Shown here one piece after another: positions 15,779 through 21,727 of a stretch of DNA of 53,999 nt. A program made the translations under genes and the position numbers. The stretch covers positions 1 to 53,999 of the forward strand of contig NZ_JXXK01000027.1 in the NCBI RefSeq assembly GCF_000949455.1. Direction: 5' to 3'. How positions within the stretch are numbered: the first letter of the stretch is position 1; the number at the start of each line of letters is the position of its first letter. This stretch comes from Ruthenibacterium lactatiformans (lineage in GTDB: Bacteria; Bacillota; Clostridia; Oscillospirales; Ruminococcaceae). The notes beneath the pieces are model-generated. The model worked only from the letters and a program-made list of their open reading frames with translations. It was not told where the DNA came from and did no database searches.

Positions 15779-17064
15779 ACGGAGCCCCCTCCTTCTCCAA
15801 ACAGGTCGTCGCAGGCCGCCCGGTACAGGGTGTCGGTGAGCACCTGCGTGCCGGCCGCGAGGTCGTCTTTCATGGTAAACTCTTCCGGGCAGTGGCTTAC
15901 CCCGCCGTTTGCGCTGCGCAAAAAGATCATCCCCATGGGCATGATGCGGGAGAGGTTCATGGAATCGTGGGCCGGGAAGCTGACCATATGATCGTGCGGG
16001 ATGCCCCAGCGGCCGGCCGAGTCGTCCATCAGGGCCATCAGTTCGGGTGCGCAGTGGGCGGGGGCAAGATCACAGGTGGTGTGCACCGACCATTCCAGCC
16101 CGCGCCGCTCGCACTGGGCCTGGGTAAAGGCCATCAGGTCGGTGTACAGCCGGGCCCAGTTCCCATCGTCGGCCTCCCGGAAATCCACCGGCACCACGCA
16201 CCGGTCGGCAATAATGTTGTGTTCGCCGGGATGCGCCTCAATATATCCCACCGTACCGCGGGTATCCAGGCTGGTGGCCAGCGCCAGCCGTTCCACCTCC
16301 GCAGCAACCGCGGCCGCGGCCGCCATGGCGTCGTGCCGGTCCTTCATGGCCATGCCGCCCGCGTGGGCGGCAACACCGCGCAGGGTGATGTAAAACTGCT
16401 TGATGCCGGCAACCGAGCTGACCACCGAGATCGGCAGCCCCTTTTCCAGCAGATAGCGCCCCTGCTCAATATGCAGTTCCACAAAGGCATAATACCGGGC
16501 AGGGTCGATCACGCTGCCCTCAAGGTTGTCCGGGTCAAGGCCCATGCCAAACTCCCGCATGGCGTCGCTCAGCAGCTGCCCGGTCTGCCGGTGGCGCAGC
16601 TGGTAGGCATAGTCCTTTGGCAGCATGCCGCACATTGCCTTGCTGCCAAAGGTGCCGCCCAAAAACTGGCTTGCCTCCTCGTTGATAAACGCCACCAGTT
16701 CCAGCGGCCGCCGGGGCACAAGGCCGGACCGCTTGATGGCCGAAAGCGCCTCCAGCGCCCCCATCACCCCGGCCATGCCGTCAAAATAGCCGCCCTGCGG
16801 TACCGTGTCAAAATGCGAACCGCTGAGCACGGCGGGCGCACCGGGTTCCTGCCCCTCCAGCCGCACAAACTGGTTGCCCACCGTGTCCACCCGGTACGCA
16901 AGCCCTTCTTCTTCGCTCCAGCGGCGCAAAAGCTCCATGGCCTCCTTGTAGGCCGGCTCCCATGCAAACCGGCTCACCCCTCCCTTGGGGTCTGCGCCGA
17001 TCCCTCCAATGGTGTTCAGCCTGGTCCACAGCCGCTGCGGATCGATCCGGATCGTCTGGTTCAT
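15775..17064 (-). CDS. N-carbamoyl-L-amino-acid hydrolase / allantoate amidohydrolase (M20 family)
   Basis: It is 429 aa from the ATG at 17064 (AAAGG 8 bp and GGAG close upstream). Motifs: SGSHFDTVPQGGYFDG near 78 (metal His and Asp), FINEEASQFLGG near 122 (Glu-Glu), ELHIEQG near 188, GVAAHAGG near 230, and SHCPEEF near 395 (metal His). These define the AllC/HyuC/beta-ureidopropionase branch, which removes the carbamoyl group from N-carbamoyl amino acids, releasing CO2 and ammonia. It is the first gene of the four-gene operon, behind a consensus promoter with an operator overlapping its -10 (17124-17167). Confidence 0.9.
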   Translation of the reverse strand: MNQTIRIDPQRLWTRLNTIGGIGADPKGGVSRFAWEPAYKEAMELLRRWSEEEGLAYRVDTVGNQFVRLEGQEPGAPAVLSGSHFDTVPQGGYFDGMAGVMGALEALSAIKRSGLVPRRPLELVAFINEEASQFLGGTFGSKAMCGMLPKDYAYQLRHRQTGQLLSDAMREFGMGLDPDNLEGSVIDPARYYAFVELHIEQGRYLLEKGLPISVVSSVAGIKQFYITLRGVAAHAGGMAMKDRHDAMAAAAAVAAEVERLALATSLDTRGTVGYIEAHPGEHNIIADRCVVPVDFREADDGNWARLYTDLMAFTQAQCERRGLEWSVHTTCDLAPAHCAPELMALMDDSAGRWGIPHDHMVSFPAHDSMNLSRIMPMGMIFLRSANGGVSHCPEEFTMKDDLAAGTQVLTDTLYRAACDDLFGEGGGSV

Positions 17065-17123
17065 CTCCATTACCTTTCTTTTCTTGATCGGGTTTTCATC
17101 ACGTCGTTCGTGATTAATATTAT

Positions 17124-17167
17124 AATTAATACGTTTTAATTGTAGTTTATTCATCTTCTGTTGTCAA
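17124..17167 (-). promoter_or_regulatory. promoter and operator O3 of the hydrolase operon
   Basis: On the minus strand TTGACA (17162-17167), a 17-bp spacer and TACAAT (17139-17144) are seen. The 18-mer AATTAATACGTTTTAATT (17124-17141) overlaps the -10. It shares the TTAATACGnnTTAA core with O4 and the TAATACG...TTA skeleton with O1. Confidence 0.7.
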
Positions 17168-17419
17168 TTCCCGCGGCGCGGAATTGAAATACTGCACAAG
17201 AATATTTGTCATTTTTACTAAAAGGCGGCGGGCGGCGCCCCGCCCCGGCGCAGGGCGCAAAAAGAGGGCCCGATCCGTGCGGTCCGGGCCCCTTTCCTAT
17301 GGCCGGCAGCGCCCTTGCAGGCGGATGCCCTTACCCTGCGCAGGCCGTCCAGGGGCCCGCTTTTTAAGGCGGCGCGCCGCGCGCCGCCGCGTTTCCAGCC
17401 CGGCCGCAAAGGCCGCCTT
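17168..17419. other. intergenic region between hydrolase operon and ridA
   Basis: Apart from the promoter to its left and the ridA terminator at 17259-17292 I see nothing here. It is strongly GC-rich and produces long spurious frames. Confidence 0.5.
17259..17292 (-). terminator. ridA terminator
   Basis: GGGCCCG stems (17266-17272 pairing with CGGGCCC at 17286-17292, more pairs inside) are followed on the minus strand by CTCTTTTTG. It is placed about 130 bp after the ridA stop. Confidence 0.6.
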
Positions 17420-17830
17420 TCAGGCCTGGCGCGCGGCCGCCTGGTCCTTAACCACCGCAACCGCCTCGATCTCGATCGCCATCCCACCGTTGAACTTGCC
17501 AACCTGCATGGTGCTGCGGGCCGGGGGATCCTTGGGGAAGTAGGCCTTGTAGGTTTCATTAAAAAGAGCAAACTGGTCAATATCCGCCACAAACACCAGG
17601 GTCTTGATCACATGCTCCAGGTCCGAGCCCGCCTGCTCAAGGATGGCAGAAAGGTTTTTCATGATCTGGTGGGTCTGCGCCACAATATCCCCAGGGCCCA
17701 CAAGACGCCCCGTCTGCGGGTCGGTGCCGGTAACGCCGGCGGTAAACACCAAATCCCCTGCACGGAACGCCTGGGAATACCACCCGCCGGGCGCCGCCGC
17801 GCGGTCGGTTTCGATTTTGATCTTTTTCAT
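17420..17830 (-). CDS. ridA: RidA family enamine/imine deaminase
   Basis: It is 136 aa from the ATG at 17830, with AAGGAGG upstream. A longer frame to 17965 is excluded because it crosses the promoter. Family features: APGGWYSQAFRAGDLVFTAGVTGTDPQTG (residues 12-40), a conserved Arg near 108 in ARSTMQVGKFNGGMAIEIEAVAV, and a C-terminal Glu. The substrate-binding Arg is present. RidA enzymes hydrolyse reactive imines/enamines formed by PLP enzymes or during ring deamination. It has its own promoter with operator O4 and sits upstream of the hydrolase operon, so it probably clears an unstable intermediate of that pathway. Confidence 0.9.
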   Translation of the reverse strand: MKKIKIETDRAAAPGGWYSQAFRAGDLVFTAGVTGTDPQTGRLVGPGDIVAQTHQIMKNLSAILEQAGSDLEHVIKTLVFVADIDQFALFNETYKAYFPKDPPARSTMQVGKFNGGMAIEIEAVAVVKDQAAARQA

Positions 17831-17877
17831 CCGGATCGCCTCCTTTTTGAGTTCCAGGGTCCTGCCTGTAAATAAAA

Positions 17878-17935
17878 TATTAATACGTTTTAACAGGCCC
17901 GCATACAGTATACCGGTTTCCGCTTTGGATGTCAA
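17878..17935 (-). promoter_or_regulatory. promoter and operator O4 of ridA
   Basis: On the minus strand TTGACA (17930-17935), a 17-bp spacer and TATACT (17907-17912) form a near-consensus promoter. TATTAATACGTTTTAACA (17878-17895) lies 11 bp downstream of the -10, over the start point, and is related to O1-O3. Confidence 0.7.
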
Positions 17936-18061
17936 GGGGCTTGCTGTACAGGGCAGGGCCCACAAAAGTGAACGGCTTCGCCGCCCTTGACATCCGCCCC
18001 CATCGGCGTTATGTTGTTGATAAGGCGGCAGCCGGATATCCCTGCTGCCGCCCCATATAAA

Positions 18062-18113
18062 CAGGCCCTATTCTCACCCAATATGGACTTTACACAAAAT
18101 TTGGGATTGACCC
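18062..18113. repeat. 52-bp direct repeat, right copy
   Basis: It differs from 7560-7611 at one base (T for C near position 13). It directly abuts an inverted repeat that closes the conjugation operon, so it marks the right edge of the cargo island. Between 17936 and 18061 nothing else is recognised. Confidence 0.85.
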
Positions 18114-18150
18114 AGTTTCGAGTCTTTGTGGGAACAAAGACTCGAAACTG
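18113..18150. repeat. perfect 17-bp inverted repeat at the end of the conjugation operon
   Basis: The arms CAGTTTCGAGTCTTTGT (18113-18129) and its complement (18134-18150) flank a GGGA loop. It lies 19 bp past the M23 stop. On the minus strand the stem is followed by GGGTCAATCCC of the direct repeat rather than T residues, so any terminator tail may have been displaced by the insertion. Confidence 0.6.
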
Positions 18151-18169
18151 CGGTTGATGCACCCCATGG

Positions 18170-19942
18170 CTAAAAGTCATTAAAACGCAGCGGATCTGTA
18201 AATACACCCGCCAAAATCACCTCAAAATGCAGATGATCTCCTGTGGAATCCCCGGTATTGCCAACGTACCCGATTACCTGCCCTGTCGTCACCGTTTCCC
18301 CCGCGCTCACGGCAGTCCGGATCATGTGGGTATAGCGGGTGGAAATCCCTGTGCCGCTGTCGAGCAGCACCTGATTGCCATAGCTGTCGTTCCAGCCGGA
18401 GATCAGCACGGTGCCGCTGTGAGCGGCAAGGATGGGCGTACCCTCCGGCGCGGGGATGTCAATGCCCTTGTGAGGCTGGCCAGAGATCGCATCCGGCTCC
18501 CCGAACCCGCAGGAAATCGTGGTGTATCCCGGCAGCGGCCATTGCAGGGAACCCGCGGCCGCACCGCCGCCCGGCAGCATATCTCCCGGCACACCGCCGC
18601 ACAGGGCCAGCAGCATCGGGCGCATTTCATCCGAAAGGAGCTGGTGCAGAATATCCCTCTGGTCAGCGGTAAAGTGGCAGCGGCCGGCCATCTCATCGGC
18701 GGTTTTGCCGCTGACAGAAATATGCAGAATATACCGATACCGAGGAGCGGGGGCGGGATTTTCGCTGTCCCCGCTTTCGTCTGTCTCGCCGCTTTCCCCG
18801 GCTTCATCCTCATCCGTTTCCGGCTCGATCTCAATCGTTTCGACCTCGGCGGTAATTGTGTGCATTGCCCAAAAAGTATCCTTGATTTTCTGTGCGTTTG
18901 CCGCGTCGATCACAACCACATTGCCGTCCTCACCGAGGTTGGTCTGCACCGCAAACACCGCCAGCACCTCCGGCCAATAGCTTTGCCATGTGCGGCCAGT
19001 TTCGTAGTGATATTGGATGTCCACCTCGTCACATTCCGGGTGCGCCGCCACGATCTCGTTGATCGCCTGCCCGAAAGCGGTATTGGTCTCCTGCACAATG
19101 CTTGCAATGGGGATGGCGTTGGGGTCGCCGGTCTCGTCTGCGAAAAGGATGCCCATCGGGGAGCTGATGATCGCGGCTGCCGCGCCCGCCACCATCACAA
19201 GCAGCAACGCAATGCCGCCCGCGCCGATCCATGCCGCAAGGGTGCGCACCGCCGCGCGGGCAGTTTTGGCAAGCGCCGCCGCAAGCCGATTCAGTACCCG
19301 TCCAACCGCAGACTGCATCCGGGTGCGCATCGTCTGAAAGCTGTGTGGCCGGAGGGCAGGACGCGGCAATACGCGGCCACGGGCCGCTCTGTTTTGTCCA
19401 GACTGCCCTCGCCACATCGCAGCCTGTTGGAAGGCCAGGCGTTTTCCCTCCCGCTGCCAGTGGGCAAGGCGCGAGGGCGGGGCGGACATGGCTGTTCCTG
19501 CTGTGTTTTGCAGGCTTTTTCTTTCAGCCTGTCTTTCCACCGCCTTTTGCGCGAAAAGCAGGCGACGCACTCTGTCTTTGCGCTGCGCCTCGGTTGAGAG
19601 GCGGATGCTTTGCCCGGTCTGGGGCTTATCCCGCAATGCTGCCGGTTTTTCTTTTTCGCGGGTTCCACCGTCCGTAGGCCCAGCGGTCTTTCTCTCCAAA
19701 GTCTTTTCCCGCATGGTCTTTGTGCGCAGATAAGCGGCCCGCGCCGCGCCAAGCGAAAGGTCGCCTGTTGTAAGTGCGGTATCCACTGCTCCGCTTTTTA
19801 CACGCTCGGCAGCCTCCTGTTCTGGCCGGGCATCGGTTGATGTACTTTCCGGCACAGTCGCTGACAGATTGGCAGAGACTTGCGCCATTTCCCGCAGGGC
19901 AGCCCTGCTTACTGCCTCCTTTAAGCCGTTGTTTCCTCCCAT
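18170..19942 (-). CDS. conjugation-associated M23 peptidase (cell-wall hydrolase)
   Basis: The 590-aa protein has a long basic N-terminal cytoplasmic part (1-235, rich in Arg/Lys/Gln). One membrane segment follows at about 238-262, then an extracellular region with an acidic Glu/Asp/Ser linker (about 385-410). A C-terminal M23 domain ends the protein: GQPHKGIDIPAPEGTPILA near 490 with the HxxxD zinc site, and DHLHFEV near 573. It would open peptidoglycan for the mating channel. GGAGGACGA precedes the ATG at 19942, and the start overlaps the upstream gene by 22 bp. It is the last gene of the transfer operon. Confidence 0.9.
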   Translation of the reverse strand: MGGNNGLKEAVSRAALREMAQVSANLSATVPESTSTDARPEQEAAERVKSGAVDTALTTGDLSLGAARAAYLRTKTMREKTLERKTAGPTDGGTREKEKPAALRDKPQTGQSIRLSTEAQRKDRVRRLLFAQKAVERQAERKSLQNTAGTAMSAPPSRLAHWQREGKRLAFQQAAMWRGQSGQNRAARGRVLPRPALRPHSFQTMRTRMQSAVGRVLNRLAAALAKTARAAVRTLAAWIGAGGIALLLVMVAGAAAAIISSPMGILFADETGDPNAIPIASIVQETNTAFGQAINEIVAAHPECDEVDIQYHYETGRTWQSYWPEVLAVFAVQTNLGEDGNVVVIDAANAQKIKDTFWAMHTITAEVETIEIEPETDEDEAGESGETDESGDSENPAPAPRYRYILHISVSGKTADEMAGRCHFTADQRDILHQLLSDEMRPMLLALCGGVPGDMLPGGGAAAGSLQWPLPGYTTISCGFGEPDAISGQPHKGIDIPAPEGTPILAAHSGTVLISGWNDSYGNQVLLDSGTGISTRYTHMIRTAVSAGETVTTGQVIGYVGNTGDSTGDHLHFEVILAGVFTDPLRFNDF

Positions 19943-20847
19943 TCGTCCTCCTTTTCCGTCTGTATAGGCGCGCGGTATTCATCAAAAGATAGCTGCCCCG
20001 GCAGAACGCCATCCTCCATCCACCAATGAAAAACATCTTCGCCCGTTGTGTCGCTGCGCCAGCTTCCGCCGAGTTTCCCACGCTGCCGCCGGATTTCCAG
20101 CATCTTGTCAAAGGCGCGGATATACAGCTTCTCGTAAGCGGGCCACCGGGCAAAGTCCCGATAACGCCGTTTGCCCGCCATCGGGCAGCCGACACAGCCC
20201 ACGCGCGAAAAGCCCTCCGCATACAACGGGTTCACCGGGATTTTTTCGGACAGCAAAAAATCCCACACATCGCTGTCAACCCAGTCGATGATGGGATTGC
20301 ATACCCGCGTTGCCTGGGCGGTACAATGCTCAAACAATCTGCGCTTGTCGTCCTTGTCGCTGCTTAAAATGATCCGTTTGGCGGGATCTGTCGCGCTCTT
20401 TTCAAAAATGCCGCGGCTGTCCCTGCGGCGGATGCTTTCTGACCAGCGAACGCCCGTTGCAAGGAATCGCCCCTGTCCGCCGCGCTCCTTCAGGACGGAG
20501 CAGCAATACCGCACGACGCGGGTCGGCGGCATCAATTTCTGCGGGATCAGCGCCCACATCGAGGTGCGCTCCCCTTTATAGCGGGGATACTCGACCTTGC
20601 AGGGAACCCCCATTGCATCAAGCCGTGCAAATTCGCGCCGGACAAAATAGACGGTTTCCGGGGCGTCGGCGGTCGTGTGGTTATGCAGCACCTCAAAAGG
20701 GATTCCCGCCCGCCGCGCAAGCTCCACGCAAACGCTGCTGTCCTTGCCGCCGCTGCTCGTGATCAGCAGCGGCTTCTTATATTGCGACAGGCTCATTTCG
20801 GACGCCTCGCGCAGCCGCAGGATCGCCATCTGCTCTTTATCGCTCAT
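19921..20847 (-). CDS. phosphoadenosine phosphosulfate reductase-like PP-loop protein
   Basis: It is 308 aa. The PP-loop ITSSGGKDSSVCVELA at about 29-44 binds ATP/adenylate. CxxC-like VGCVGCPMAGKRRY near 218 and CCSVLKERGG near 115 recall PAPS reductase/DndC-type enzymes that handle sulfur or activate a carbonyl by adenylation. Such genes are regularly found inside clostridial conjugation operons. Their role there is unknown (nucleic acid thiolation is one possibility). It overlaps the DUF3846 gene upstream by 11 bp and the M23 gene downstream. Confidence 0.85.
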   Translation of the reverse strand: MSDKEQMAILRLREASEMSLSQYKKPLLITSSGGKDSSVCVELARRAGIPFEVLHNHTTADAPETVYFVRREFARLDAMGVPCKVEYPRYKGERTSMWALIPQKLMPPTRVVRYCCSVLKERGGQGRFLATGVRWSESIRRRDSRGIFEKSATDPAKRIILSSDKDDKRRLFEHCTAQATRVCNPIIDWVDSDVWDFLLSEKIPVNPLYAEGFSRVGCVGCPMAGKRRYRDFARWPAYEKLYIRAFDKMLEIRRQRGKLGGSWRSDTTGEDVFHWWMEDGVLPGQLSFDEYRAPIQTEKEDEWEETTA

Positions 20848-21250
20848 GCTCTGCCTCGCTCCTTTGCCGCTCAGGCTGCCCCATAAAGAGGCGATAGACA
20901 GATGGGGAACACGGTTTCCCTTTTACCCCGTCTGGCGTTTTGAAAAAGAGCTCCGGCATCCGGTATTTGCTTTTGTAATGCTCCATCTGCGCCTCGGTCA
21001 GGCTGCAAAAATCCTCATCGCCCAAGCCGCAGATAAAAAAGGTCCCCGCGATGATGTCGTAGTCCTCAAGGGAACGGTTGAGCGGCAGGCCCATCAGCTT
21101 GCCCTCATCATTGCAGATAAGGACAGCGCGATCCTCCCAAGGATACAAGGTTTCGATCAGGCCGCCGACAATGTGCTGCAACGTGTCCAAGCTGCCATCA
21201 ATATCGGCCTCACGCGGATACTGGCCGGGTTCTACGATCAATACTCTCAT
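20837..21250 (-). CDS. DUF3846 family protein (copy 1)
   Basis: It is 137 aa, behind AAAGGAGA. MRVLIVEPGQYPREADIDGS, then LICNDEGKLMGLPLNRSLED and FFICGLGDEDFCSLTEAQ are DUF3846 hallmarks. The family occurs in phages and conjugative elements; its function is not known. A second, distant copy is at 49300-49701 in the maintenance module. The C-terminal part extends beyond the usual domain. Confidence 0.75.
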   Translation of the reverse strand: MRVLIVEPGQYPREADIDGSLDTLQHIVGGLIETLYPWEDRAVLICNDEGKLMGLPLNRSLEDYDIIAGTFFICGLGDEDFCSLTEAQMEHYKSKYRMPELFFKTPDGVKGKPCSPSVYRLFMGQPERQRSEAEHER

Positions 21251-21265
21251 GTTGCTTCTCCTTTC

Positions 21266-21664
21266 TCACCGCTCAGGCGGCAATTCCTTTGTTTTTGTCT
21301 GCTCCCGGCAATACTCCGGGTAACGCAGCCGGATGCCCTCCAGCAGATATGGCGCATACCCGCAGGCAAACAGGTCATAAGGCGCAGCTTCCTGCTCACA
21401 CCCCGGTTCGATGTACCCGTTCCAGAGATTGAACGCCAGCAGACACAGCTTGCGGCTCCCGCTGGTCTGCCAGCCCTCGTTCAGGGCTTCGGGGCGGATG
21501 CAATCTTCCTCGAAATCAAACAGTCTGTTGACCCTCTGGCGCGTGTCCGCACTGACCCCCAGCAAATAAAACAGGGCTTTATGGTAGCTGTCATCGCGCA
21601 CACGTGCCATATTCTTTTCGTAAAAGGCGCGGTGCTGCTCGGATGAAAAAATCAGACGCTTCAT
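21266..21664 (-). CDS. DUF6075 family protein
   Basis: It is 132 aa. FSSEQHRAFYEKNMARVRDD, then ALFYLLGVSADTRQRVNRLFDF, and GWQTSGSRKLCLLAFNLWNG match the DUF6075 pattern. Widespread next to VirB4-type genes in clostridial elements, it has no known activity. It follows the VirB4 gene after a strong hairpin (21689-21712). Confidence 0.7.
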   Translation of the reverse strand: MKRLIFSSEQHRAFYEKNMARVRDDSYHKALFYLLGVSADTRQRVNRLFDFEEDCIRPEALNEGWQTSGSRKLCLLAFNLWNGYIEPGCEQEAAPYDLFACGYAPYLLEGIRLRYPEYCREQTKTKELPPER

Positions 21665-21688
21665 GGTGTCCTCTCTTCAAAAATATTT

Positions 21689-21712
21689 GCCCGGCGCAAA
21701 ACTGCGCCGGGC
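21689..21712 (-). other. strong hairpin between virB4-like gene and DUF6075 gene
   Basis: GCCCGGCGCA (21689-21698) and TGCGCCGGGC (21703-21712) pair perfectly around AAAC. On the minus strand it is followed by AAATATTTTTG, a weak T-run. It may be a partial terminator that lowers expression of the distal genes. Confidence 0.5.
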
Positions 21713-21727
21713 ATTGTTGTTTTGTGT

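Larger units (their letters stand above)
7612..18061. mobile_element. catabolic cargo island bounded by 52-bp direct repeats
   Basis: About 10.4 kb between the two direct repeats is visibly richer in G+C than the conjugation backbone. It contains only metabolic and regulatory genes: permease, SDR, LacI regulator, M20 peptidase, hydantoinase, deaminase, carbamoylase and RidA. It interrupts what would otherwise be a continuous element backbone between the sigma-like gene and the M23 gene. Entry by an IS-mediated or homologous event is inferred. No transposase spanning the unit is present. Confidence 0.6.

Noticed and set aside
13778..15991. Plus-strand open frame of 737 codons over hydantoinase, deaminase and carbamoylase genes
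   Set aside because: It is a GC-rich shadow antisense to three well-supported enzymes. The sequence is low-complexity His/Gly/Arg-rich.
15892..17139. Plus-strand open frame of 415 codons over the carbamoylase gene
   Set aside because: It is antisense to a gene with full M20 motifs, with no start signal.
18113..18150. Inverted repeat as a complete rho-independent terminator
   Set aside because: The stem is perfect but no T-run follows on either strand. It is listed as a repeat instead.
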